From the NCBI RefSeq assembly GCF_003205615.1, contig NZ_PYBV01000036.1, positions 124,001-188,000 on the forward strand: DNA of 64,000 bases, written 5' to 3'. Made by a program: the position numbers and the translations under genes. Positions 1 to 8,073 of the stretch are shown here, piece after piece (position 1 is the first letter of the stretch; every line of letters begins with the position of its first letter). Origin of the DNA: Micromonospora arborensis. GTDB lineage: Bacteria; Actinomycetota; Actinomycetes; Mycobacteriales; Micromonosporaceae. The notes beneath the pieces were generated by a model. It saw nothing but the letters and a program-made list of their open reading frames with translations. It was not told the origin of the DNA and did no database searches.

Positions 1-429
1 GGACCAGTAGGCGGTGAAAGCGAGATCGAAGAGAGGCCAGCGGCGGCGAATGCCCGCGACGCCGGCGCGTAGCGCGAGCAGCACCGCCGTCATGTCAATT
101 TGCCCGGCGGAGCCGTGGAGATCAATGCGGACGATTGCGTCGACCTTCGTGGCCGGCGCCGGCCCCCAACCATTGACGAGCGGCAGGTCGTGCTTGACCC
201 ACGCCTCCAGTCGCTCTGACAAGGCTGTCTTGCCGATGCCGCCGAGCCCGTAGAAGGTGACGAGATTGCGCCGGGCAAGACCGACCTCGTCATCCTGGTC
301 AATCAGCACACGGAACCTCGCCAGCGCCGCCTTAAACGCCTGTGACTCAGTCTCGCGGTCGGTGAAAAGTTCACCGGCGTGCGGCAGCCAGCCACGGTCG
401 CTACCACTGGTAGGAGATGGAACCCTCAT
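1..429 (-). CDS. STAND/NB-ARC-type NTPase, N-terminal part (runs off the window)
   Basis: The open frame begins with ATG at 429 and is still open at base 1, so 143 residues are visible. A clear P-loop, GLGGIGKTALSERLE, lies near residues 58-72, preceded by a short region (GELFTDRETESQAFKAAL) of the kind that precedes NB-ARC/STAND NTPase domains in actinomycete ATP-binding proteins. Such proteins are usually large signal-sensing switches with C-terminal repeats; those parts lie outside the window, so the sensor and effector cannot be judged. It is the last visible gene of a minus-strand group with the YbjN-like genes upstream, separated from them by 382 non-coding bases. The family call is confident; a defence role is only inference. 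Confidence 0.75.
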   Translation of the reverse strand, partial: MRVPSPTSGSDRGWLPHAGELFTDRETESQAFKAALARFRVLIDQDDEVGLARRNLVTFYGLGGIGKTALSERLEAWVKHDLPLVNGWGPAPATKVDAIVRIDLHGSAGQIDMTAVLLALRAGVAGIRRRWPLFDLAFTAYWS

Positions 430-811
430 GCAGAAAGTTCTATGTGGTGAAGCGGCCCGAGGGCAAGGCGCCAGCGATGATCGGTGCACGCAGCCGCTCA
501 TCGGTACCCGTTTTCTGCAACCGATCACCAACATAGACCGTTGTGCTGCCGTGTCGTCATACCACTTTGTTCAGTCGGCCTGGATCAGCCACCTTCAGTA
601 CCCATCGACTCTTTCGGCATTCCTTTCGATCGCAAGGCGCTTGGCCATGAGGGCCGGATGCGACCGGCGAACGCCGTCAGCAGAGCGCGGACGTTGACGT
701 CGCTGGTGCTGCTGCCTTCGAGTTCGAAACCGTAGTCCTTCTTCGCCGGAGTCTGGGTCGGGAGGCAGGCAGGCAGGCAGTCCACCGTCGCCTACCCGCC
801 TCGGGCGACGG
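430..811. other. Gap without a recognisable gene
   Basis: No frame here has plausible codon use, a ribosome binding site and conserved-looking content. A short GGCA-rich direct repeat (about 763-780) precedes the end of the next minus-strand gene. The promoter of the STAND gene must lie here or further upstream if it is not in an operon. Confidence 0.5.
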
Positions 812-1204
812 TCAGTACCGGTCGGCCCCGGTGAGAAGGTGCTCAAGCCGGTCCGCAGTCGACGTGACGAGCGCCAGTGGCCGTTCGAACTCGTTGATGT
901 TCAGGTTGAGCAGAGGCACGGCGTGGCGGAATGTCACCATGTCTCCCACGACGGACACGCCGCCGCAGAGGGTGTTCCCCACCTCGCGCAGCGCCTGGAC
1001 CAGGTTCACCGAGTTCAACTCACCGAAGGGGGACTCGATCTGCACCCAATCCTCATCTGCGTCCGCCAATGTGACATGGCAGAGCAGCACTGCCTGCGAA
1101 CGCAGGTTCCCCGTCTCGAAGACGAGCTTGATCAAGTCCTGCTGCTCATCGGAGATCTTGTAGTTCGATCGTGCATAGGATTTCAGGTCGGCCCAGGTCG
1201 CCAT
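812..1204 (-). CDS. Small protein with YbjN / type III chaperone-like appearance
   Basis: The product has 130 residues starting with ATG at 1204, behind a GGAAAGAGG-type ribosome binding site. It has the look of a compact alpha/beta chaperone-like fold: an N-terminal helix, a strand with RSQAVLLCHVTLAD, a strand with WVQIESPFG, and a C-terminal segment with RHAVPL and EFERPL before a final helix. Proteins of this shape occur as uncharacterised actinomycete genes, and the fold assignment is from memory, without an alignment. An AT-rich stretch upstream (about 1215-1250) with TTGACG on the minus strand may carry a promoter. It is cytosolic, with no signal or membrane segment. Function is unknown. 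Confidence 0.7.
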   Translation of the reverse strand: MATWADLKSYARSNYKISDEQQDLIKLVFETGNLRSQAVLLCHVTLADADEDWVQIESPFGELNSVNLVQALREVGNTLCGGVSVVGDMVTFRHAVPLLNLNINEFERPLALVTSTADRLEHLLTGADRY

Positions 1205-1637
1205 TAGAACCTCTCTTTCCGTTTCTTTGCGTATAGGATGATTTATACGTCAAGAGCAACGGTGCCATTGCACCGATCTCCTGCCCTTCGTTCGGAGTAA
1301 GGGTGAGTGCACTCTACTGATGACGGAATCGCAACCCTTGGTCCGCGCGCTGTACAAGATCTGTCAGTTCGAGTGCGACTTTCGGCCGAGGTCGCATTGG
1401 AGCTTCGGGCAGCGGTAGTCGACCATTTGTTGCCGTCGCCCGGATCCTGCGGCTGTCCGCCCTCATTTAGCTATTCCGCGCAATGTTCTGACTACCGGCG
1501 CTGATCATGTGGTGCAGTCGTCTTCGGTGTAGAGCAAAACGAGTGCGGCGGCGACGATCTTGCATGGGTCGAGGCTGATGTTGCCTAAGCGAGGTCTCGT
1601 AACTCGATGCAGGGGTGGCCTGGCAGCGGATGGAGGA
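1205..1637. other. Gap with promoter-like DNA and insertion-sequence debris
   Basis: Bases 1215-1260 are unusually AT-rich and may be the promoter of the 130-residue gene. From about 1500 to 1637 the DNA probably belongs to the decayed transposon whose transposase tail lies just to the right. I see no intact gene. Confidence 0.4.
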
Positions 1638-1850
1638 TCAGCCGGCCAGAGCGATGTTATGTAGGTGGGCAATTCCGGCCGCAGTGACCGCGAGGGTGCG
1701 GCCGGCGCGGCGGTAGTCGCACAGAATTTTGTAGGTCTTGAGGCGGCGGGCCAAGGCGTGTTTGACGCAGGCGCGGATTTTGCGGTGACCGGTGTTGTAG
1801 TCCTTCTTCCAGGCCGGAAGTTCGCTGCCGTCGCGGGGAGGCGAACAAGG
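1638..1850 (-). pseudogene. Transposase C-terminal remnant (IS5/DDE superfamily type)
   Basis: The minus-strand frame ends with a segment typical of the C-terminus of DDE transposases from actinomycete insertion sequences: WKKDYNTGHRKIRACVKH, then LKTYKILCDYRRAGRTLA and a final AGIAHLHNIALAG. The N-terminal and catalytic core parts are missing in any frame, so this is a fragment. It sits between two genes of the YbjN-like cassette, showing that an insertion sequence once entered the cassette or its border. Confidence 0.75.
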
Positions 1851-1927
1851 GTGCGCCGGGCGTTGTTCACCGACACCACCGGCCTGACTGCACACCCAGG
1901 CCGTGATGGTGTTTGCGGTGCCGGCAC

Positions 1928-2431
1928 CTACATCATCGAGCGGATAAGCAGGTGATTGGCGTCAGCGGGGCTCCAGATGTACGGGCGGCCCACTACTCCG
2001 GCCGCGGCCAGCTTTTCGCGGCTCTGCCGCGCAATAACGGGCAGGTTCTCGACGATCACCTTCATCAGCCCCGGAACGTCGTACAGGACGGTGGCGAGCG
2101 CTCGGTGCTGCACCAGTACGGCCCAGCCCGCCTCCGCGTCGTGGAGGAAGTGCGGAAAGATGGGATTGTCGCGAGTGAGCTTGTTGCAGACGTCAAGGAT
2201 GGGAAGGGGGTCCTGAGGAAGGTCCTGGAGAACGCCTGACGTCAGGTTCAACACGGATTCGTTGCCGCCCCCGGAGATCGAGATGATGACATAGTCCGTT
2301 GGACCGTAAGGGACCGCGACGCCGACACCCATGACAAAGGGATCGAGTTCGACGTACTCCAGGCTGGCACGAGTGAGGGCACGTTTGGTCTGCTCAAGTT
2401 GTTGGCGCGCCAACTGCAGTAGATGATCCAT
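1928..2431 (-). CDS. YbjN / T3SC-like small protein
   Basis: The product has 167 residues beginning MDHLLQLARQQLEQ. The middle resembles the YbjN/CesT-like pattern: a hydrophobic strand (DYVIISISGGG), a helix followed by ILDVCNKLTRDNPIFPHF, then a strand HDAEAGWAVLVQHR and a long C-terminal helix. It is probably cytosolic and acts by binding a partner. It lies 39 bases downstream of the 201-residue gene on the same strand, so the two are likely co-transcribed. The transposase remnant lies just downstream and may have separated it from its partners at 812-1204 and 1-429. The fold call is tentative. Confidence 0.65.
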   Translation of the reverse strand: MDHLLQLARQQLEQTKRALTRASLEYVELDPFVMGVGVAVPYGPTDYVIISISGGGNESVLNLTSGVLQDLPQDPLPILDVCNKLTRDNPIFPHFLHDAEAGWAVLVQHRALATVLYDVPGLMKVIVENLPVIARQSREKLAAAGVVGRPYIWSPADANHLLIRSMM

Positions 2432-2470
2432 CGAGTGCCCCTCCGTCGGTCAACCCCGCGTTGCGGACGT

Positions 2471-3076
2471 TCATTGACGATTCAGGATCAGTTGGGCCGC
2501 CGCCCTCACCTCGGGCGAGATCGCGATCCCGGCACCGAGGGCATCTATTGCGCACTTCTTCTGCACCTCATGGATCTTCACGGACCCGGTGGCGTTGTCG
2601 ACTACCGTCTGGCTCGGGAAAGGGCCGGGCAGGGTCAGCACCGCAATGGAATAGATTTCCTTGGTGACGTCAGTCGGAGGGGCGCCAAGCATCATGTCGG
2701 CCGTATCGGCCAGCAGGATTTTGTGCCGTAGTTGGGTGTCCCAGATGTTGACGAAAAGGGCGACAGCGGCGATGAGAGCGACGTCTCCTGCGGTCCGAGC
2801 CTCGCGGCTTACGGCGACGAGCCAGTGCCAGGGGCGATCCATGCCGGTGTCGCCGGTGCTATAGCTATTCCTCAGCGCGCTTTCAAAATCCTTTGGACCG
2901 CCACCAGCGCGCGAGACCGCTAGTGCCGTGACACGCATCCTCGCGTCGTTGCCGACCGCCACGAGGAAGTCCTGCACAAGCCGACGGGCGTCGTGCAGGT
3001 CGTCCTGCGACGCAGTCGGGGGTGGAGGCGGTGGGATCTTCCGGATCTTCTGCTCCTTCTTGTTGAAGAAACCCAT
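2471..3076 (-). CDS. Unknown protein with a PPPPPP-rich N-terminus
   Basis: The product has 201 residues and starts with ATG at 3076 behind an AGGAGA ribosome binding site. Residues 1-20 are basic, then a six-proline run, then a mostly helical domain (about 25-195) with a hydrophobic segment AGDVALIAAVALFVNIW near residue 97. It has no signal peptide and I do not recognise a family. It is the first gene of the minus-strand group with the YbjN-like proteins and the STAND NTPase, which suggests a shared function. The lysine/arginine-rich start (FNKKEQKIRK) could contact membrane or nucleic acid, but that is speculation. Confidence 0.65.
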   Translation of the reverse strand: MGFFNKKEQKIRKIPPPPPPTASQDDLHDARRLVQDFLVAVGNDARMRVTALAVSRAGGGPKDFESALRNSYSTGDTGMDRPWHWLVAVSREARTAGDVALIAAVALFVNIWDTQLRHKILLADTADMMLGAPPTDVTKEIYSIAVLTLPGPFPSQTVVDNATGSVKIHEVQKKCAIDALGAGIAISPEVRAAAQLILNRQ

Positions 3077-3377
3077 GCAATTCTCCTAGGGTGGTGAAGA
3101 TCGTGCCGGGTCTGCTGACGGCGGCCGATACGGCTTGAGGCTCACTTGTGCTCATTCTCGTTGCCCTGCGGGCGACGACTATCGCCGAAACGGACAAGGT
3201 GAGTCAACCTATGGGCAGCGAAGGGTTCGAACTGAAGGCCGGATGGCGCTCATTCCACTGTCGATGACAAGAATCAGACAGCAGCGCTACTTGTCATTGG
3301 CGAAATGAACCGGGCCACGTGTCTGCCAACGAGGGGCGTGCGGTGCGGGCACCGTTCCGTTAGCAGGCCCGGGCAGG
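3077..3377. other. Divergent intergenic region
   Basis: This is the shared upstream region of the minus-strand cassette and the plus-strand AbiEi/DUF559-like gene. Short open frames exist but none has a good ribosome binding site or recognisable content. Promoters for both directions are expected; I cannot point to clear -35/-10 boxes. Confidence 0.4.
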
Positions 3378-4349
3378 GTGGGCCCGGTGGACCCGAGGCT
3401 GCATCTCCTGCTCGTACGCGGTGATGGGCTGGTGACTCGACGAGCCGTGATGCGGGTGGCGCCGGCCTGGACGATCCAAACTGCTTGGCGCGCTGGTCGG
3501 CTGGCACGGCTGCTGCCCGGGATCTACGTCGACGGCGAGCTGATCCGTGGCACCACCAGCGACCTGCCGATGCTGGCCCGGGTCGAGCCGGAGTTGGCCC
3601 GCCGGGCGGCGCTGGCGTACACCGACGGGCGTGCCGCGCTCAGCTGCCTGACCGCGCTCGACGTGTGGGGTCTGCGCCGCCAGCCACCGGGGGAGGCGGT
3701 GCAGCTCGACCTGCCCATCGGGTCGGGCCTGCGTGACCGGCCACATCTCGTCGTACGCCATCGCTCCGGTTTTGCGGTTGCGCCGCCACAGGTGGTGATG
3801 CGGGGAGGTTTGCCGACTACCCGGCTCGACCGGACCCTGGTGGACTGTTGGCCGCTGTTGCCACCGGCCGACCGAGCGAGCCTTCTCATACGCGCGGTCA
3901 ACGACCGGCTGACCACCCCGCAACGCCTCGTCGCCGCTCTTGCCGAGGTGCCGAGGATGACGGAGCGCGAGGCGCTGCGACTCTTGCTGGACCGGCTCGC
4001 CGCTGGCTGTCGAAGCCCGTTGGAGATCTGGGGCCACGACCACGTGTTCACCGGCCCAGGTATGCCGACCTTCAGGCGGCAGGCGCGGGTGCGGGTCGGC
4101 GGCCGGACCATCTACCTCGACATGTTCGCCGAGGCGGAGCGGGTCGACATTGAACTGGACGGCGCGACCAGCCACGGCAATCCGGCCGAGCGTGAGATCG
4201 ACCTCCGGCGCGACGCGCTGCTCGCGACCATCGGCATCCTCGTCGTTCGTTTCACCCACCGACGCCTCATCGCAGACCCGGTGCAGGTCCGCCAGGAGGC
4301 CTGCGCCATCCTCGCCGTCCGCCGACGCCCTACTCCCATGATCAATTGA
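3378..4349 (+). CDS. AbiEi-like / DUF559 (Vsr-fold) domain protein
   Basis: The product has 323 residues from a GTG start. The N-terminal third (LVTRRAVMRVAPAWTIQTAW, then LARLLPGIYVDG) matches the winged-helix start of AbiEi-type antitoxin-like proteins, which sense or repress. The C-terminal part (about 230-320) has the layout of the DUF559/very-short-patch-repair nuclease fold: a strand with YLDMFAEAERVDIELDG, then LRRDALLATIGILVVRFT. Such fusions are common in actinomycetes and are uncharacterised. No AbiEii-type toxin gene is next to it, so a toxin-antitoxin role is not supported here. The stop codon lies inside a large inverted repeat that probably acts as the terminator. Confidence 0.7.
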   Translation: MGPVDPRLHLLLVRGDGLVTRRAVMRVAPAWTIQTAWRAGRLARLLPGIYVDGELIRGTTSDLPMLARVEPELARRAALAYTDGRAALSCLTALDVWGLRRQPPGEAVQLDLPIGSGLRDRPHLVVRHRSGFAVAPPQVVMRGGLPTTRLDRTLVDCWPLLPPADRASLLIRAVNDRLTTPQRLVAALAEVPRMTEREALRLLLDRLAAGCRSPLEIWGHDHVFTGPGMPTFRRQARVRVGGRTIYLDMFAEAERVDIELDGATSHGNPAEREIDLRRDALLATIGILVVRFTHRRLIADPVQVRQEACAILAVRRRPTPMIN

Positions 4350-4402
4350 TGAGAAGTAGGTGCCAAGAGCCACCCAGACCTACTTCTCATCAATTGATCA
4401 TG
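4337..4402. terminator. Perfect 25-bp inverted repeat overlapping the stop codon of the upstream gene
   Basis: The left arm (4337-4361) and right arm (4378-4402) are perfect reverse complements around a 16-base loop. Each arm contains the smaller palindrome ATCAATTGAT. The TGA stop of the DUF559-like gene (4347-4349) is inside the left arm. A bidirectional terminator is the simplest reading, but the arm length, perfection and AT content are unusual for the surroundings. Confidence 0.7.
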
Positions 4403-4405
4403 AAG

Positions 4406-4432
4406 GCGGGGCGGGGCGGGGCGGGGCGGGGC
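4406..4432. repeat. Five tandem GCGGG units
   Basis: Five exact copies of GCGGG (4406-4430) plus two bases follow directly after the large hairpin. G-tracts at this spacing could form a G-quadruplex on the plus strand. Confidence 0.8.
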
Positions 4433-4444
4433 GACAGGGTGCTG

Positions 4445-5278
4445 TTAGGAGTTCGGCGGCGTCGAGGTCTCGCGGGTTTGCTGCGGCGGGATCGGTGGCG
4501 CGGTCACCGCGTCGGTTGGGTGCTCGGTGTGGCGGCGGAGGAGTTCGGTGATCCAGCGGGCCGCGTCCTTCTGCGCGGTGAGCATGTGCTCGCGGGCGTC
4601 GGCAATGTCCTGGTCCTCGGCATGGGCACCGAGAAGCGTCACCCACTGGCGGCTCAGCTCCTCGGCGTAGCGCGCCTGGCGAAGCTGCTCGTCGAACTGG
4701 TACTCCAGCTCGACCAGCCGGTCGACGTGCGGCTGGAGCGCCGGCATGATCCGCTCGTCGAGGCGGACCGCGGCGTCGGGGCGGCAGGTGATGACGATGT
4801 CACCCCGTTGGTAGTGCCACACGGGGTCCTCGGCGAGCGCCTGCTGCAACGCCAGTTCGAGGTCCCCGGCCCGGTGCGGCGGTAGGTCCCGGGCGGCGTC
4901 GGCAGCGATCCGCGTCAGTCGCTGGATCGCGTTGGGCTGGAAGTACTGCACGTACCAGCTCAGCACCTCGGCCCGCAGACTCGCCGGTGACGACCAGGCG
5001 AAGGTGGCGCGGAGGTAGAACGAGTACACGTACCCGCGTGCGGGCACCGCGATCAGCCGGGGCGCGTCGCGCTGTTCGACGAGCGGGCCGGACGGTGACG
5101 GTGCGGCGGCGGACCCGACGGGCGCCTCGTCCTGAAGTTCGGCGACCAGCCGATCCCAGGTTCGCGCCCACCACCGCCAACCGCGGACACTCGCGTCACG
5201 GGCGATGGTCAGCCCACGGATGCCCCGGTGTCGCCACTGGTCCGCAGGCCTCGGCCTCCCATCGGGGGCGTCCGTCAT
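4445..5278 (-). CDS. Actinomycete hypothetical protein, possibly SPFH-like
   Basis: The product has 277 residues. After a charged N-terminus come WWARTWDRLVAEL and, near residue 77, VPARGYVYSFYLRATFAWSS, which resembles the strand pattern that opens SPFH/band-7-like domains. A helix-rich C-terminal half (LVELEYQFDEQLRQARYAEEL) looks like a coiled coil, and the last 30 residues are a proline/threonine-rich tail. No transmembrane segment is evident. The gene stands alone between the GCGGG repeat and the RNase gene, and is divergent from the latter. The SPFH idea is tentative; the protein itself is likely real from its length and composition. Confidence 0.6.
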   Translation of the reverse strand: MTDAPDGRPRPADQWRHRGIRGLTIARDASVRGWRWWARTWDRLVAELQDEAPVGSAAAPSPSGPLVEQRDAPRLIAVPARGYVYSFYLRATFAWSSPASLRAEVLSWYVQYFQPNAIQRLTRIAADAARDLPPHRAGDLELALQQALAEDPVWHYQRGDIVITCRPDAAVRLDERIMPALQPHVDRLVELEYQFDEQLRQARYAEELSRQWVTLLGAHAEDQDIADAREHMLTAQKDAARWITELLRRHTEHPTDAVTAPPIPPQQTRETSTPPNS

Positions 5279-5554
5279 GGCACCCCTCCACAGTCACGGA
5301 TCCGCGTTTCACGCTAACAACCGGTGACCGATTTGCCCGTCGCCACGCCGTCACGTCCGCACCCGACACCGACACCGCGCCGTCGCCTGCTGCCGCCCGA
5401 TCGGGCGCGCCGAGACAGATGATCATTCTGGGTTAACCCAGCATTGTGGAGCAGTTGGGGTGGCGAGGGCTGTTGTCGCCGACCGGCAGCGGTGAGACTG
5501 GGTCCGATCCGACAATCACGCGGATCGATGGATTGGATGTTCTGGAGGCAGCCT

Positions 5555-6004
5555 GTGTCCACCCTCGTGTCCCCGCTGGCCACGCTCGGCGCGATCCGCC
5601 GGCGTACCACCACCCTCGCCCTGCTCCTCGCCATGGTCGCCGCCGCGTTGGTCGGCCCGTCCGTGGTCTCCCCTCGGTTGACCGACCCGGCCTCGGCGGC
5701 GGTCTACAGCTCCTGCACCATGAGCCGCTGCGCGGACGCCCGCACGGCCCGTTCGGGCTGGTCCGCCAAGGGGTTTCCGACCAGCCGCGGCTGGTACTCC
5801 TGGAGCGGCGGGAAGTCCAACTTCGCCGGCGGCCAGTTCTACAACTACGAGGGTCAACTGCCCACCAACGCCACCTACTACGAGTACGACGTCTACCCGC
5901 GCACCCAGGGCGCCGCCCGGGACGCGTACCGGATCGTGGTGAACCGCAGCACCGGGGTCACCTGGTTCTCGCCCAACCACTACACCGACTTCTATCGGCT
6001 CTGA
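5555..6004 (+). CDS. Secreted guanyl-specific ribonuclease (barnase / RNase N1-T1 family)
   Basis: I chose the GTG at 5555 because GGAGG lies seven bases before it; ATG codons at 5528 and 5537 are alternatives. Residues 1-50 form a signal peptide (RRRTTTLALLLAMVAAALVG, ending near ASAA). The mature ~100 residues match extracellular microbial ribonucleases: FPTSRGWYSWSGGKSNF, then YYEYDVYPRT, the catalytic-type RDAYRIVVNRSTG segment and a C-terminal HYTDFY. They cleave RNA after guanine outside the cell. The next gene, six bases downstream, is its barstar-type inhibitor, as expected for self-protection before export. Confidence 0.88.
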   Translation: MSTLVSPLATLGAIRRRTTTLALLLAMVAAALVGPSVVSPRLTDPASAAVYSSCTMSRCADARTARSGWSAKGFPTSRGWYSWSGGKSNFAGGQFYNYEGQLPTNATYYEYDVYPRTQGAARDAYRIVVNRSTGVTWFSPNHYTDFYRL

Positions 6005-6009
6005 GCGTG

Positions 6010-6375
6010 ATGGTCGACGAGCACGCGGGTCGGGTGCCCGATTGGCTGATCGTCCGCCACGACGGCGGCCTCTACGTACCCGGCGCGGTGGTGTTGGCCG
6101 GAGCGACGACGCGGACCAGGGCCGGGTTGTTCGCCGCGCTCGCCGCCGTGCTGACCCTGCCGGCGTACCTGGGGGAGACCTGGGACGCCCTCTTCGACGT
6201 GCTCCGGGACCGGCTCGACGCCGGTCCGCTCACCCTGCTGATCACCGATGCCGGTCAGCTGCTCGTCGACGAGCCGTCCGATCAGTACGGTCTGCTGCTC
6301 GCCGTGCTCGGCGACCTCGCCACCAGCGCCCCGCACCCGTTGCGCGTCATCCTCGACGAGGCGGTGCCCTCCTGA
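6010..6375 (+). CDS. Barstar family ribonuclease inhibitor
   Basis: The product has 121 residues and starts at ATG 6010, five bases after the RNase stop. The hallmarks are a helix-strand pattern with TRAGLFAALAAVLTLPAYLGETWDAL, where the tryptophan-aspartate pair belongs to the barnase-binding helix, followed by a strand TLLITDA and a final strand LRVILDE. Barstar proteins bind the active site of the cognate RNase in the cytoplasm. Tight spacing implies co-transcription and coupled expression. The length is about 30 residues above classic barstar, mainly at the N-terminus. Confidence 0.88.
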   Translation: MVDEHAGRVPDWLIVRHDGGLYVPGAVVLAGATTRTRAGLFAALAAVLTLPAYLGETWDALFDVLRDRLDAGPLTLLITDAGQLLVDEPSDQYGLLLAVLGDLATSAPHPLRVILDEAVPS

Positions 6376-6455
6376 TCGGTGATTCGATCTCGTCGGCGGC
6401 GGTGGGGGCGGCATCTCACCGTGGGTGACGGTCGCCGGAGGTAGTTCCTTCGATG

Positions 6456-6501
6456 AGCGATATACCTCAGAGGTATGAATATGACTCTGAGGTATATCGC
6501 T
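6456..6501. terminator. Perfect 17-bp inverted repeat between convergent genes
   Basis: Arms 6456-6472 and 6485-6501 are exact reverse complements with a 12-base AT-rich loop. The left arm runs into a second nested palindrome (ATACCTC-A-GAGGTAT). It lies between the barstar gene and the converging GH51 gene, so a bidirectional terminator is most likely. Confidence 0.75.
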
Positions 6502-6549
6502 TACTCTCGCATCCGCCCTGACGGAGGTGACCGACGGTTGGTCAGCCGA

Positions 6550-8073
6550 TCACGCTGTCGCTTCCGTGGCCTTCAACCGCAGCATGCTCCAGGACGTGGC
6601 TGGAAGCGTCAGCCGGACACCGGCGCCGGCCTGTTGCGCTGTGCCGTTGGGGCGCGGCGCCGCGTGGTCCGGGCCGTCGGGCGTGTTCTTGGCACCAAGG
6701 TCGGTGCCACCGACCGTGACGCACTCGACGATCCCGGTCACCTGGGCGCCGCTGACGTCGACGGTCACCTCCGCAGGGGTGTCGGTGACGCGGTTGACGA
6801 GGAACACGGTCATCTCGCCGGTGCTCTCGTCCCAGGTGGAGACCGCGTCGACGGCGTCGACCTCGCCGTAGCGGTCGGTGGTCGTCGTGCTGCCGTCGCG
6901 GAGTACGTCGAGCACCGCTCCCCGGGCGTGCTGGGCGGTACGGGCGAACGGGTGGAAGATGGTCTGACGCCAGGCCGCGCCCCCTGGTTCGGTCATGATC
7001 GGTGCGATGACGTTGACCAGTTGGGCCTGGCACGCCGCGGTCACCCGGTCGCTGTGCCGGAGCAGGCTGATGAGCAGGCCGCCGACGACGACCGCGTCGG
7101 CCACGCTGTAGTGATCCTCCAACAGCGGCGGCGCGACCGGCCAGTCCGCACCGCTCGGCGGCGTGGACGGTGCGGCGGACTGGTACCAGACGTTCCACTC
7201 GTCGAACGCGATCATGATCTTCTTGGTCGACTTCCGGATCGCCCCGACGGAGTCGGCGATGGCGGTGACGGAGTCGATGTACCTGTCCATGTCCGCGGCA
7301 GAGGCGAGGAAGCTGGGCAGGTCGTCGTCGACCGGCTGGTAGTAGGCGTGCAGCGAGATCAGGTCGACGTCGTCGTACGCCTCGGTCAGCACGTCCCGTT
7401 CCCAGGTGCCGAACGTGGGCATGCCGTAGTGCGACGAGCCGCAGGCGATGAGTTCGAGGTCGGGATCGAACCGGCGCATGGCCTTCGCGGTCTGCGCGGC
7501 GAGACGCCCGTACTCGGTTGCCGTCCGCTGACCCACCTGCCACGGGCCGTCCATCTCGTTGCCGAGGCACCACAGCCTGATCCCGTACGGGTCGGGCGTG
7601 CCGTTGTCCCGGCGCTGGTCGGCGAGGTGACTCCCGCCGCGGTGATTCGCGTACTCAAGGAGGTCGACCGCCTCGGCGGTGCCACGGGTGCCGAGGTTGA
7701 CCGCCATGATCGGCTCGACGTCCGCCTTGCCGAGCCAGCGCATGAACTCGTCCAGCCCGAACGCGTTGGTCTCCAGGCTGTGCCAGGCGAGGTCGAGTCG
7801 GGCCGGTCGTTGGTCGACCGGGCCGACGCCGTCCTCCCAGCGGTAGGACGAGACGAAGTTGCCACCCGGATAGCGGACCGTGGTGACACCCAACTCGCGG
7901 ACCAGGGCGAGGACGTCGGCGCGGAAGCCGTCCGCGTCGGCCGACGGATGCCCCGGCTCGTAGATGCCTCCGTAGACACAGCGACCCAGATGCTCCACGA
8001 ACGAGCCGAAGAGCCGGCGCGGCACCGGTGCCACGCGTCGACGTGGGTCCAGGGTCAGGCGCGCGGTGTTCAC
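6550..8073 (-). CDS. Alpha-L-arabinofuranosidase, GH51
   Basis: The product has 507 residues from a GTG start at 8073 (VNTARLTLDP), which gives the family's usual length; the frame stays open further upstream but that part is low-complexity. GH51 landmarks are LFGSFVEHLGRCVYGGIYEP at the N-terminus, TVRYPGGNFVSSYRWEDGVG, the acid/base glutamate in CLGNEMDGPWQ and the nucleophile glutamate in IAFDEWNVWY. A beta-sandwich C-terminal domain ends the protein. There is no signal peptide, so it acts inside the cell on imported arabino-oligosaccharides. Its upstream region shares an operator-like motif with that of the LacI gene. Confidence 0.93.
   Translation of the reverse strand: MNTARLTLDPRRRVAPVPRRLFGSFVEHLGRCVYGGIYEPGHPSADADGFRADVLALVRELGVTTVRYPGGNFVSSYRWEDGVGPVDQRPARLDLAWHSLETNAFGLDEFMRWLGKADVEPIMAVNLGTRGTAEAVDLLEYANHRGGSHLADQRRDNGTPDPYGIRLWCLGNEMDGPWQVGQRTATEYGRLAAQTAKAMRRFDPDLELIACGSSHYGMPTFGTWERDVLTEAYDDVDLISLHAYYQPVDDDLPSFLASAADMDRYIDSVTAIADSVGAIRKSTKKIMIAFDEWNVWYQSAAPSTPPSGADWPVAPPLLEDHYSVADAVVVGGLLISLLRHSDRVTAACQAQLVNVIAPIMTEPGGAAWRQTIFHPFARTAQHARGAVLDVLRDGSTTTTDRYGEVDAVDAVSTWDESTGEMTVFLVNRVTDTPAEVTVDVSGAQVTGIVECVTVGGTDLGAKNTPDGPDHAAPRPNGTAQQAGAGVRLTLPATSWSMLRLKATEATA

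Noticed and set aside
1307..1504. 65-residue plus-strand open frame in the gap at 1.3-1.5 kb
   Set aside because: No ribosome binding site and composition unlike real genes nearby.
3378..4349. A full AbiE type IV toxin-antitoxin system
   Set aside because: No AbiEii-type nucleotidyltransferase gene lies next to the AbiEi-like gene.
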